Both the position numbers and the translations under genes were made by a program. From NCBI GenBank assembly GCA_949358305.1, contig OX442314.1, positions 61,451,369 to 61,515,368 of the forward strand: 64,000 nt of DNA, read 5' to 3'. Source of the DNA: Strigamia acuminata (taxonomy: Eukaryota; Arthropoda; Chilopoda; Geophilomorpha; Linotaeniidae). This document shows positions 19,418 to 30,830 of the stretch, piece by piece. Within the stretch, counting starts at the first letter, position 1. The number at the start of each line of letters is the position of its first letter. The notes under the pieces are model-generated. The model was not told where the DNA came from, ran no database searches, and saw nothing but the letters and a program-made list of their open reading frames with translations.

Positions 19418-21675
19418 TTTGTAATCCTTGAGTATCCGAGCATAATTCCATGTATTCCTTTGTTGTCAATTTTGCTGTCTCGTATTCTTTTCTGCACGAA
19501 GCAGAGACTTCCGAATTTTCTCAAGTGTCGCAAAGATGGTTTCCGACCATAGTAGAGTTCCATCGGCGTCTTCTCCGAGTTGAGCTTTGCAATTCTGTTT
19601 CTCAGGTAGTTGAACGTGAGGATGGCTTCGCCCCAGAATCTGTGCTCCAATTGCGCATCATAAATGAGAGCCCGCATCCCATTGGCCAAAGTTTGGTTGA
19701 GTCTCTCCGAAACTCCGTTTTGGACTGGTGTGTACGCATTGGTCCTCTCGTGCGCAATCCCTTGTTCCTCGAGATATTGTCCAAACTTGTTGGAACAAAA
19801 CTCCATTCCGTTGTCAGTGCGAATAGCAAGAATTGACTTTCCTAGAAGCCGCTCGATTCTCTTCGCATGTTTCCGAAATAAATCAAATACTTCGTCCTTT
19901 CTCTTCATCAAATAGACGGTAGAGTATCGTGAGTAGTCGTCTGTTATTGTGAGAAAGTACTTATTTCCCGAAAGCGTTTCCGTGCTAAAAGCTCCGCATA
20001 CGTCCATGTGCAGAAGTTGAAGTGGTTCCTTTGATCTAATGCCTGGTATGGACTTGTGGGAAACTGCTTTCTTCTTTGCCAAATCACAAACGTCGCATTG
20101 TGTAATGGGCACGTCCAAAAAAGGTAATCCGACCACGGCCTTGCGTTTGCTCATGTCCTGAACACTTGGAAAATGAATATGCCCTAATCGCTCGTGCCAG
20201 AGTCTAGCCTCTTCTGGATTTGACCTTTTCTTGCTTGTGTTCGATGGTTCTTCATTTTTCTGCTGGCCGACGTTCGCTTTGTTTGATTCCTTCGCCTTTA
20301 ACTTGTCCAAATCGGGTTTTTGGTCGCTAATCCTGATGTAATACAGTCTGTCTCTCTTCACTCCTTCCATTAACTGCCTTTTCCATTGCGGATCGTAAAT
20401 TTTTACCAAACCCGCCCCGATAGCGACTCTGCATCTTGCTTCGTCGATGCACGGCCCCGACATCAAATTCCTACGTAAATCTGGCGCATAATAGACCTTC
20501 TTGAGCGTAATTGGGATTGTGTCGTTCCCAACTAGACACATTATGCACACATCACCAACTCCTTGTATTTGGATGAGGGTTTTCTTGTCCGCTTGGCTAA
20601 TAGTTCCGGTCATTTCTCTAAAATTGTGGAATTGACTTCTCTCCTTGCAGAAGTGTCCAGTGGCGCCGGTGTCGTAGATCCAGCAATTGCTGGCTGCACT
20701 GCATTGCGAAATCTCCTCTTCGCTCAATTCCGTAAGAAATCCCACGTCCAACATATTCGTGTCAAGTTCCTCGACCGTGTTTGTCTTCATGTTGGTGTTT
20801 GGTGCCAATTGTAATTGCACAGTGCAATCCTTGGCCCAATGTCCGGGTTGGTTACAACGGAAACACGGCCCCCGTCCCGTTGACCCGGTGCTGTTTCCTC
20901 TAAAGTTCGTGTTTCTTCCGCCTCTCCAATTCGATCTTCCCCCTTTCTGTCCCGTGTAATTCGCCTTATTGTTCTGATTGCTGTTCTTTTGTTGAGTTTT
21001 TGTTGAATTGTCGCCGCTTTTAGTAGTTGTCGAGCCTGATCCAGTGCTAAACGCGTCTGTGATCGATCCTTGCCCTGTATCTCGCCTTTGTTGCGCGAGT
21101 TTGCCTTCCTCGGCGACCAATTCGATTTCCACCTTCTCCAAGGTGAAATTGATGTCTTCCCATCTGTAAATCGCTTGAACAATCGACTGGTATTCTTGGG
21201 GGAGATATCTAATTAATTGAAAAGCCTGGTATAGATCCTCCAATTTGTGTTTGACGTCCGCCAATTTCTTTGCTGCGTTTCGTATCTTCGCGGCGAAGAC
21301 CCCAATCGTTTCCGTCGCTGGATCGTACTTCAGGCTAAAAAATTCGTCCAGCAAACGAATTATCCGCGCTCTTGAAACTGGTTCGAAGTTGGCTTTCAAT
21401 GTGTTCCAAGCCTTCTTGGCATCGTCGACCCCGCTGAGCAATTCATGATACTGCTCCTCTATCGAGTAGTAAATCATGCTGAACGCCCTTCCTTGTCGCA
21501 ACTTGAAGTCCGAGCGGTCCCGCCAAGATGCTCCTGGTGCCAAAGCCTCCTCGGTTCCTTCCGCAAACGCCCAACATCCATGGTGCATCAAAAGCACCTT
21601 GATCTGCTGTTTCCAGCTGTCGTAATTAAGTCTGTTTAGCAATGTGATTTTGCGCTCTAATTTGTCCGAATCCAT
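19408..21675 (-). CDS. Copia-IV gag-protease-integrase, copy 1
   Basis: 755 codons. The ATG at 21673-21675 (MDSDKLERKITLLNRLNYDSW) matches the usual copia gag start; the frame is open 14 codons further upstream but without an ATG. Capsid region 1-215, then a polar linker rich in Thr, Asn and Gly, zinc knuckle CFRCNQPGHWAKDC at 271-284, protease DTG from residue 335 (CWIYDTGATGHF), GAG-pre-integrase ARLWHERLGHIHF...CDVCDLAKK, integrase D558, D621 (IRTDNGMEF) and E657 (SERLNQTL), spaced D-D-35-E. At 19414-19417 a run of four C on the plus strand (four G in the coding strand) changes the frame and the protein ends after ITKGL. Copia-II at this place lacks the extra base. Confidence 0.93.
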   Translation of the reverse strand: MDSDKLERKITLLNRLNYDSWKQQIKVLLMHHGCWAFAEGTEEALAPGASWRDRSDFKLRQGRAFSMIYYSIEEQYHELLSGVDDAKKAWNTLKANFEPVSRARIIRLLDEFFSLKYDPATETIGVFAAKIRNAAKKLADVKHKLEDLYQAFQLIRYLPQEYQSIVQAIYRWEDINFTLEKVEIELVAEEGKLAQQRRDTGQGSITDAFSTGSGSTTTKSGDNSTKTQQKNSNQNNKANYTGQKGGRSNWRGGRNTNFRGNSTGSTGRGPCFRCNQPGHWAKDCTVQLQLAPNTNMKTNTVEELDTNMLDVGFLTELSEEEISQCSAASNCWIYDTGATGHFCKERSQFHNFREMTGTISQADKKTLIQIQGVGDVCIMCLVGNDTIPITLKKVYYAPDLRRNLMSGPCIDEARCRVAIGAGLVKIYDPQWKRQLMEGVKRDRLYYIRISDQKPDLDKLKAKESNKANVGQQKNEEPSNTSKKRSNPEEARLWHERLGHIHFPSVQDMSKRKAVVGLPFLDVPITQCDVCDLAKKKAVSHKSIPGIRSKEPLQLLHMDVCGAFSTETLSGNKYFLTITDDYSRYSTVYLMKRKDEVFDLFRKHAKRIERLLGKSILAIRTDNGMEFCSNKFGQYLEEQGIAHERTNAYTPVQNGVSERLNQTLANGMRALIYDAQLEHRFWGEAILTFNYLRNRIAKLNSEKTPMELYYGRKPSLRHLRKFGSLCFVQKRIRDSKIDNKGIHGIMLGYSRITKGL

Positions 21676-22464
21676 TATGAAATTCAATGTCCACCGCCCG
21701 AAAAATTCCACAAACACACACTAATTCTCTCAAAAACACTTTCAACTACTGGTAATCGCAACGGGGTGCAGTGTTGCGATGTTAGTTCGCTCTTAGAATT
21801 ATGTTAGTATATATCCTATCACACACTAAACTAATAATTCAATAATATCGAAAATTATCAAAAATTCGAAATAAATGTTCATGAAAAATGGCGTCTTTCC
21901 AGTAGTTGTGCGCCGTTTTTCCTTTCTCGTTCACACTTCACGTGTGGTTGGCGAGAAGTACCGTCTTGGTGTCGTTCTCGTACACTGGTATTGTTCGTAA
22001 ACATTGTTTTCTCCTCGTAACTCGTTCGCTCGTTTTCCGTCGTTTGAAATTCGTCTTTGTTCACGCCGTCCGTCTTTGTTCACGCCGTTCCTCGACAATT
22101 TCGGTTCACACTTTACGTGTGGTTGACTGGAACAGTCGCCGACGTATTGGATACGTTTCTCCACCGAAATTCCCGCGACGTTAACGACACGTATTGCGCC
22201 TCGCAATATGGGGACAAATTTCCCCAAAACGAAAAGAGAAATAGTTTAAACAAAAGTTTTACTGTTTGTTTCGAACCCTTATTGTTCCTGTGTGGTTTGG
22301 TGACTGCTTGTTGCTTCCTTGTCTCGAATTTAGTGGCACTAACACAGACTTGCTTCTTCTCCCATGGGCGCCGCCATCTTGGATAAATAAAGATGAATCG
22401 CCTTGGTGACCTCCAAATGGCAGCTGACTTCCCAAAGTTGCTCCAGATGTTTTTCATCGTTATT
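21676..22464 (-). other. Copia-IV leader
   Basis: About 790 bp of untranslated leader. Two copies of a TTCACAC-TT(C/T)ACGTGTGG word (around 21929 and 22107, plus-strand reading) each form a CACAC/GTGTG stem, and GTCTTTGTTCACGCCGT is repeated in tandem near 22052-22090. Such repeats could bind regulators; Drosophila copia also has regulatory repeats in its leader. Functional role here is inferred. Confidence 0.5.
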
Positions 22465-22477
22465 GGGGCCCATAACC
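22465..22477 (-). promoter_or_regulatory. Copia-IV primer-binding site, half-tRNA iMet
   Basis: Minus-strand GGTTATGGGCCCC starts two bases inside the 5' LTR boundary. Twelve bases (GGTTATGGGCCC) are complementary to the anticodon arm of initiator tRNA-Met, as in Drosophila copia. Confidence 0.85.
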
Positions 22478-22478
22478 T

Positions 22479-22786
22479 TGTTAATTTGTAGTGCAAACTT
22501 ACACATATTGTGTATAAATGCAGTGGTGTGAAAAACACCTTTTGTGAGAATAAATAAGCGACATCTTTATGTGTTGAAAGCAGAAAAGCAAGTGAGTTTT
22601 ATTATCCAGTCATGTGGCCAGAAAGAACATAAACAGCGCCCCCTTTGGGCAAAATACATAAGCTGCATGTAAACAAACACAGCAGCTAGTCTTACAAATA
22701 ATACAGCGCGCAAATAAACAAATATAATAAATACAAAGCGTATCACCGCTTGATGATACGACACAAGTGTACATAAAAGCCTAACA
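22479..22786 (-). repeat. Copia-IV 5' LTR
   Basis: 308 bp, same as 16870-17177 by eye. Bounded by the primer site on one side and duplicated AAAAC on the other. Confidence 0.95.
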
Positions 22787-24060
22787 AAAACTCGTATTCG
22801 ATTCGAAAGCGAATCGAATACAATTTTGCGTTGAAAAAGGACAAAAATCGTATTCGATTCGCTTTCGAATCGAATACGAGTTTTGTCCTTTTTCAACGCT
22901 TGGGAAAAGGACTCGAATGCGCCTCCACGTTGCAATGCGCATTTGTGTAAACGATGATGGAATCCCCTGCTTAAATACTGGCTATCGCGTCACGTAACAG
23001 CAACGTGCCACGTCACGTAATTGCAACGTGCCGCGCTATGCCACACAATGTGCCGCCGCGATAGGCCATTGAACCCGAATGTGTGTGATGCGAAACGCGC
23101 GAGTACACGCGCGGAGAACGCGCGGCAATGCTAGCAACAGGAGCGCAACTGCCCAAGAAATTGCTCAACAATAAAAGGCACGTGGAAGCACGTGCCTGAA
23201 ACAATAGGCACTTCAAATAAAGTTATTGTTAAAAAACGGGCTTGAAAACCAACAATTACACAATAATTAAGGGGCAAGAAATGAACTTTGCTGCAATGCA
23301 AAGTTCTCAAAATACAGAGAAATGAAAGTTACACTTGTATAAAGAATTGACAATGTTTGAAACCAATAAAAACTACAAAAACACACTTGTAAAAAACCCA
23401 AAACAACCCCCAGAATGAATTATTTGACTCAAATTAACCCTAAAACAGTCTTGGAGGTCGTGCAGACGACAGAGTCGGATCGGAAGGTTGCTAAAACCTG
23501 ACGCCAAAACTAGCAATGGGACAGCTAGTTAGAAAACAGCTTTTTCATCAATCATGAACGCTGAAAACCTCACCCAGGGGTAGAAAATGATGGAGAGAAC
23601 GTTTTCGCCATCTAAAACGGTCTAAAACGGGTCTAAAATGCCTAAACCGGCGCCTGGAACGTGGCGCAGTTGTTGGGTCAAATATTGTCAAAAATCAGTG
23701 GAAATTTGTCAAATACTGGCAAAAATCTGCTGAAATTTGTCAAAAATTGCAAAATTTTGGCGCAAGTTACGTGAGGTTTGCGCGCATCCAACTATGACGA
23801 AAAATCCACGCGTGTGCACGCGCGATTTACTGGCGCGTTGGAAGCGTTAAAATAAATTTTTCCAATATCTAACACAATTTGCACCGAATTATGGCAATTT
23901 TTGACAAATTTACATGGATTTTTGCCAGTATTTGACAAATTTCCACGGATTTTTGACAATATTTGACAAATTCCAGACAAATTTCAGACAAATTCCAGAC
24001 AAATTTCAGACAAATTTCAATTAATTTTAGAAATTTTATGAGAAATTTCAATAAAAGTTT
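22787..24060 (-). repeat. FBX right arm R', copy 1, outer piece
   Basis: After AAAAC the arm resumes with diverged 56-bp units (GATTCGAAAGCGAATC), the inverted promoter-like block (TATTTAAG at 22970-22977, minus), the CACGTG hairpin (23176-23197) and the TTTGACAAATTTC repeats out to 24060. It mirrors L base for base over most of its length. Compared with L, GACAAATTCCAGACAAATTTCA is repeated at 23957-24020. Confidence 0.88.
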
Positions 24061-24857
24061 GAGGAATTTCTTATGCTGACGCTAAAATGCCAAAAGGAGT
24101 CTTAACTCAGAAGAGCACTTTTCCGACCACTTAGGTGTCGGAAAAGCACTTCCAAAGGTCGCAAAACGTGCTCTACGCGTTTTTTGACACTAGAACGGTC
24201 GAAAACGAGTCTAAAACTGCTAAGCTGGCGCCTGTAACTTGGCGCATTCGCTGGGTCGCTCGAAAATGAGATTCGAGCGAACCGAAACCTATGAGAGAAA
24301 CGCGCCGGCGGAAATATTCGTTTTTACCAATGAATACTTAATAAATCTTCATGGGAATTTAATCCCAATCTACTGTAGGCTTAGGAACCTTGAATACCAA
24401 ATAAAAACAAAGGAGCAAAGGCGGGAAACAAAGAACAAGGGCCCGACGCCCGTAAATCACCAAAATGGCTATCTGCCAGACACGCTAGTGGCCTTGAGCC
24501 ACTTATAACTTCGTTTTCGAGGTCGTGGGTCTCGAAAACGACTAAACCGAGTGGTGGGAACGATTCCCCGAGGTCTTTTTAGTCAATGTCGCCCAAAACC
24601 CGAATCAACAAGCTAACTTTCAACGAGAAACGAAGACTGGAGCCGAATGCGGTGATAAGCGCTCATTCCAGACTCGTGTAAGCGATCTCTGCTTAAAGCC
24701 AGTTGCTCTGAGCAGACGACGCAATCGCTTACCAAGGAAAAAGACGGGTTTATGGGCTCAAAACCCGACGAAACACTTAAACAGGATCCAGAAATTACCA
24801 AGCGAGTTGGTAAGCTAAACTAAAACTGTAAAATAAGTTGGGGACTTGGTAAAATGC
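24061..24857. repeat. FBX spacer S, cut copy in triplication copy 1
   Basis: 797 bp matching 7793-8590 with a few substitutions (for example CCACTTATAAC against CCACTTCTAAC). It stops at the triplication joint, where GAGT leads into Copia-III integrase. Confidence 0.92.
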
Positions 24858-25913
24858 GAGTTGTTGCACATCGACCTAATGGGGCCGATAAATCCATCAA
24901 CGTATTCGGACGGGAGCTACACATTGACGATGGTTGACGATTTCAGCCGCAAGATTTTCGTCCGAATCCTACAAACGAAGGCAGAAACTTCTCGCATATT
25001 ACAGGAATTTATTCTTCAACAAGAGCGCCAAAAGGAACATAAATTGAAACGTGTTAGAAGCGACAACGGCGGAGAATTTATAGCCAATACGCTGAATGTT
25101 TTCTTCAAGAAGAAGGGAATTAAACATGAATTAACCACGCCCCACGCGCCCCAGAGCAACGCCATAGCAGAAAGAGCCAACAGAACCATTATGGAGGCAA
25201 CAAGGACATTGATTTTAGATTCGAAGCTGCCGAAACGTTTTTGGGGCGAGGCGCTGCATGTCGCAGTATTAGGAAGAAATTACTGCAAGTCGTCCTTCCA
25301 CGGCAAATCTCCAGAGCAAGTATGGACAGGAAGGACCCCGACAGTTAAGTATTTAAGAAGATTTGGCTGTCAGGCACATGTTCTCAAAGCAAAAATTCAC
25401 CAAACCAAGTTGGATTCAAAAACCACATTAGGGATTTTTGTGGGTTATTCTCTCAAACGCAAGGCGTACCGAATATATGTGCCAGAAGTTTACAAAATAT
25501 TAGAAGCCAGAAATGTAAGATTTAATGAAGAAATCTTGGGATATAAATTATTATCACAAGCTCAACTCGATGAAGATAAAGAAGACGAGGTAGACATTGA
25601 TATTTCGCCCTCAAAACCTCAAGAGGACGATGTTCCACAGCCAGAAAGTGACCCCTCATCCGTATATTCGTCGGCGGAATCCGAGAGCGAAACGAGTTCG
25701 GAAGAAGAGCTCCCGCCCCCGCGGAAAGTGGGACGACCGAAAGGAACAACCAAGGACAACATCGCAGAACGCAAAAGGAAGTTATCCGAAGCCGAGAAGA
25801 ACCAAGCAGCGGGGTTTCGGTTTCAGACGTTCGAAGCGTACGCAGGAATCACAACAAAAGAAGCCGAAAGCACACACAGCTTATCTGGCTTACCAAGCGC
25901 CCAAATCTTATAA
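24858..25913 (+). pseudogene. Copia-III integrase remnant, copy 2
   Basis: Frame equivalent to residues 498-847 of the full Copia-III first frame. It starts just before LLHIDLMGPIN, so all three DDE residues are present but the zinc-binding domain, protease and gag are gone and no natural start codon exists. The same four-G frame change is at 25811-25814, showing that it preceded the triplication. Confidence 0.92.
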
Positions 25914-27432
25914 AGAAGCCATGACATCTGCGCAAAGAACAAAGTGGCAGCGCGCGATGGATGAAGAAATGGCATCAATGAAAGAACACGAGGTTTGGGA
26001 AACTGTAGACTTACCAGAAGACGAGTGTACTGTCAAATCGAAATGGGTCTTTACAATTAAGACAAACAAGCAGAGGAACATTGAACGGTACAAAGCGCGA
26101 TTAGTCGCTACAGGTTATTCACAGCGACCCGGCATTGACTTTGACGAGACATATTCACCGGTAATCCGGATGGAAACGCTCAGAATGCTCATAAATATTG
26201 CGGCAAAAATGGGATTAACATTAGAGCAACACGACGTAAAAACTGCTTACTTGCACGGACGGTTGGACAAAGTCATCTTTATGCTAGAGCCAGAAGGCTA
26301 CAAGAGTCGGAAAAAACGCAAAGTGTGCAGACTTTTGAAGAGCATCTACGGGCTCAAGCAGAGCGGTAGATGTTGGTTCGAGAAGATGGACAAAGAACTC
26401 AAGAAATTGGGTTTTCAACAATCGACGTGCGATCCGTGCCTGTATCTTGTTCGCCGAGATGGGGATTTCCTATTTTTGGGTATATATGTCGACGATACGG
26501 TGACATTGAGCAGCACACCAAAATTCAAGAAAGAATATTTATTGAGATTGACATTAGAAATCGAATTGCTGGATTTAGGCGAGCTAGCGTTCATCTTAGG
26601 TTTAGAAATCGACCAAATGGAGGGAAAGATCCGTTTAAACCAAAACGGATATATCATAAAGATTCTAGAGAAGTATGGCATGGACGCTTGCAACCCATCC
26701 AAGACACCGATGGATGTTAGCCAGGATCTAAATGAGTACAGTGAGAGTCCGAAGGTTGACCCAACCAGATATCAAGAAATGATTGGTTCACTCTTATACC
26801 TGGCGACTGGGTCACGCCCAGATTTGAGTTTTCCAGTTAGTTGCCTTGCGCAATATAGCAAAGACCCGCGTGAAATTCATTGGAATGCGGTCAAGAGGAT
26901 CTTCCGGTACATTCAGGGAACCCAAACTCAGGGATTAATTTTCCGCAAAGAAGCAGGAGAATTACATTGTTTCGCGGACGCTTCTTGGGACGTGACAATG
27001 GATTCCAAATCCTACAGCGGGTACATCATCAAAGATGGGTCAGCTCTCCTCAATTGGAGGAGCAGCAAGCAAAGAACCGTCGCGATGTCAGCCACGGAAA
27101 GTGAGCTTAGCGCTCTGAGTGAAAGTTTGAGCGAGCTCATTTGGACCCGCGAACTCCTAGAAGAATTGGACCCAAAGCGGGAGTTTGGACAGGAAGTCAT
27201 TTACAATGACAATTCCGCTGCAGTGCAACTGCTGAAAGGCGCAGCGCAAAAATTGCGTACAAAGTTATTAAACCGCAAATCTTTTTTTATTAGGGAAGAG
27301 ATCAGAAGCCACAACTTCACGGTGAAGCACATCGCAGGAGAGAACATGCAGGCGGATCTACTCACCAAGAAAATGTCAGGCCCGAAGATTGCGAAATGTT
27401 TAATGCAGCTTCAAGTCATTGGAGAAGATTGA
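25813..27432 (+). pseudogene. Copia-III RT-RNase H frame, copy 2
   Basis: Same as 14400-16019 by eye, with YVDD at 26485-26496 and a complete RNase H. It sits in a 5'-truncated element with no promoter LTR, so expression is not expected. Confidence 0.92.
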
Positions 27433-27696
27433 TTATTTTTTTATTGTAAGAGTACACGCATTATGGAGGAGAATGTTGAGTGTTATTGAGTTAATGCGTA
27501 TACTCAGTATTGTCATGTTTAATTTTGATGCCGACAGAGGTCGCATATTGTAAGTGTACGTCAAGATGACGTTTTTTCTGGGTTCGACCTTACTAGGCCG
27601 TATTCAATGTCAGATGTAATTGACACGTTGCACCGAATAAATGCACATTGTTAAGTTTTCCTTTAAATCGTCTGGATTATTTAACACCAACCAACA

Positions 27697-28282
27697 TATA
27701 CAACCCGTATACGAGCGAGTGGAAATCATCGACCATCTCGAATGCGACTCGAATACGATTCGAGTACATCTCGAATACATCTCGAATACGAGTCGTACGA
27801 GTCAAAGTCCGGAAACGGGTCATCGACTATCTCGAATACGACTCGAATTCGATTCGAATTTGATTCGAATACGAATACGATCAAAATACGAACTCGTAAC
27901 AACTCGAATACGAATCAAAGTCCGGGAAACAAAAATCATCGACCATCTCATATACGATTCGAATGCGAGTTGAATTCGATTCGAATACGATCAAAATACG
28001 AACTCGTAACAACTCGAATACGAATCAAAGTCGAGATCGCCTTGAGAAAGGACAAAAATCGTAATCGATTCGAATGCGAGTCAAATACGATTTCGCGTTG
28101 AAGAAGGGCAAAATTCGCATTCGACTCGAAAGCGAGTCGAATACGATTTCGCGTTGAAGAAGGGCAAAATTCGCATTCGACTCGAAAGCGAGTCGAATAC
28201 GATTTTGCGTTGAAGAAGGGAAAAATTCGCATTCGACTCGAAAGCGAGTCGAATACGATTTCGCGTTGAAGAAGGGCAAAAC
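27697..28282 (-). repeat. FBX right arm R' middle piece, copy 2
   Basis: Copy of 16284-16869, with the same number of 56-bp units. Confidence 0.9.
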
Positions 28283-28608
28283 TGTTAATTTGTAGTGCAA
28301 ACTTACACATATTGTGTATAAATGCAGTGGTGTGAAAAACACCTTTTGTGAGAATAAATAAGCGACATCTTTATGTGTTGAAAGCAGAAAAGCAAGTGAG
28401 TTTTATTATCCAGTCATGTGGCCAGAAAGAACATAAACAGCGCCCCCTTTGGGCAAAATACATAAGCTGCATGTAAACAAACACAGCAGCTAGTCTTACA
28501 AATAATACAGCGCGCAAATAAACAAATATAATAAATACAAAGCGTATCACCGCTTGATGATACGACACAAGTGTACATAAAAGCCTAACATTCGGCCCCC
28601 TCGTATTA

Positions 28609-30830
28609 TCATGCGCTCAGAACATCTAGATTAATCAAAAAGCGATTGCAAAATTGAATTAAGTCCGTCTTATCAACAGACTTGGTGAAGATGTCGGCGT
28701 AATTTGACTTTGTCCCCACATGGATTACTTGAAGATTGTCCCTTTTAACTAATTCTCGTATGAAGTGATACCTAACATCGATATGTTTGGTTTTTCTGTT
28801 TTCGATGTTGGACTTCGTAAAGTCAACCGTGGAGATATTGTCACACAATACTCGGTGGTAAAAACGATTTGCCAAATCAGGGACAATTTCGTATAACACT
28901 CTCACGATCCAAATGTAGTCTTTGACTGTTTCTGTGAGAGCTACATATTCCGCCTCCATGGTAGACAATGTCACATTCCGCTGTTTGAATGTCCTCCAGA
29001 AGATTGGTGAATTTCCCAATGTTATGAGAGTTCCACCAACGGAAATTCGGTCGTCACGGTTATTGGCATAGTCGGAATCGCTGTATCCAATAACCTCTAT
29101 TCGACTGTTTGGAAATAACATCAATCCAAAGCCTTTTGTCGTCCTTAAATAGCTTAATAGGTCCAACAATACTAGCCAATGTTCCCAACCAGGATTGGAT
29201 TGGAATTGACTTAAGATGTTCACTGCATAAGTCATGTCAGGTCTGGTTCTTGATGCTATGAAGGCTAACGATCCAAGTAAACTTCTGTACGGGATTTTCT
29301 CCATGAGTTTAAAATCCTCAATTGTAGCTGGACATTGTTTCTTAGTAAGTACAGTAGACTTGATCATTGGCTGCGACCTGATCTTCACTGATTCGAGATG
29401 GTTCTGGAATCTCAGCAACACCTTGTTGATGTATGACCTTTGGTGCAAGATCATTTGTTGTTGATGTGCGTAGAACTCAACTCCTAGCAGCTTCTTGGTT
29501 TGTCCCAAAATTACGAGATCAAATTGCGTCTTGATCATATTAAGGACATCCATCGCGTCTTCATGGCGTTTGCCGAAAACTACAATATCGTCGACGTAGA
29601 CGATCAAATACGCGATGTTCTTGAACTTGTAAACGCAGTTACACCAGTCTACGTGTTGGAGACCAAGTTTTAATAAAGTCTCTTCAAGTTCGATGCCCCA
29701 CTCTCTTCCAGACTGATGCAGCCCGTAAATTGCTCGTAGCAATTTGCAAACGTAATTTTCCTTGCCGTGATGAACAAATCCTTTGGGCTGTCGCATATAA
29801 ACTGTCTTGTGCAGTTTCGCATATAAGTATGCGCACTTGACGTCGGCCTGAATATATGCCCAACCAAGCATGCAGACGAGTAGCGTGAACATAAAGCGCA
29901 CGATCGAAAAGTCCACGACAGGTGAGAATGTTTCCTCGTAGGACTCGCCGTAGACTTGTGAAAAGCCCTGCGCCACGAGTCTGGCTTTATAACGCGCTAT
30001 TTCTCCCTTATCGTCCTGTTTGACAGTATATATCCACTTGCATCCTATGATTTTTGTGTCGGATGGTGGCGGAACCAACTCCCAAACTTCACGCTCGTGC
30101 ATAGTGTGGATTTCTTCACACATTGCTTGATTCCACTCGTCCTTTTCCGGTAGATTGGCTATTTGTTCAAAACGTGTGGGTATGTTGACTTCAAGATGGT
30201 TGGCTTCGAAATCAAGAGTTAATTCATCAAAAATGCTCAAGTCGAGATCATCTTGTGTCACATTTGATCCGGAATGCTTCTTCTTCCTCTTATCTTCGAA
30301 AAGGTGTTCGGGGATTCGAAGATTGTGATCCGCACAATAACGTCTCACTTCCGGTATAGACCGTAATTTTGGCTTATCGTGCCCCTCAATCGTGTACTCG
30401 AAGTCCTTTTGTCCAGTTGGCCTTGTCTTTTCGGTCCTTTTCCAAACAAGTGGTGGTATTGTCCGTACTGGATTCAAAGGTGTTTGCCCAGGTTGTGGTA
30501 ATATGCCCTGCAATTTTACTCCTGCTTCAGCTCCTGGTTTTGGTCGAAGCTTTTCTTCTGGCAACCTGAACTTCAATTTGACTTGAGGCAACTCTTCTTC
30601 TTCTTTCTTTTTAATTGGTTGCGGCGGAGGTAATGGTGGCCTTACATCTTCGTCAGAATAATATTGACGCTCGTTGTCGTTATCCAAATTATCATTTAAG
30701 TTGTCAATGAACGTGGTGTATTTTTCAGGAAGGCCCAGCACGCCTTCAACTCCGCGCTTGCTTTCCACAAATTTCACGTCACTTGTTTCGATGACTTTAG
30801 AAAAGTCTGGCAACCAAATTCTATAGCCCC
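28609..30830 (-). CDS. Copia-IV RT-RNase H frame, copy 2
   Basis: Equivalent to 17196-19417. All RT and RNase H motifs are kept, including YVDD at 29587-29598. It reads LQHVDWC, the form shared with copy 3 and, at Val, with Copia-II (LQHVNWC), so copy 1 probably carries the derived base. Confidence 0.92.

Larger units (their letters stand above)
16870..22786 (-). mobile_element. Copia-IV, full-length Ty1/copia element, copy 1
   Basis: 5917 bp on the minus strand. LTRs of 308 bp at 16870-17177 and 22479-22786 look identical by eye (TGTTAATTTG...CCTAACA as read on plus). Target duplication AAAAC at 16865-16869 and 22787-22791. The unoccupied site remains at 57823-57827 in unit 2. Purine tract at 17178-17190 (GAGGGGGCCGAA on minus), primer site at 22465-22477. 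Coding capacity is complete apart from a single-base frame change between integrase and RT. Close relative of Copia-II. Confidence 0.96.
7793..24060. repeat. FBX unit 1, interrupted by Copia-III and Copia-IV
   Basis: One full unit of the palindromic repeat: spacer S (7793-8859), left arm L (8860-11022), centre C (11023-11099), right arm R' (11100-11190, 16284-16869, 22787-24060). After removing the two retrotransposons and one copy of each 5-bp duplication the unit is 5248 bp. R' is the inverted counterpart of L. It ends exactly where the next S begins, so units are head to tail. No long protein-coding domain is recognised. Possible identities are a foldback-type DNA element with long inverted arms or a complex satellite unit. 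Confidence 0.8.
24858..27696 (+). mobile_element. Copia-III right part, triplication copy 2
   Basis: Copy of 13445-16283. Lacks the 5' LTR, gag, protease and integrase N-terminus because the triplication breakpoint lies inside integrase. 3' LTR 27474-27696. It arose by duplication and is not a separate insertion: the flanking R' and the joint are shared. Confidence 0.95.
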
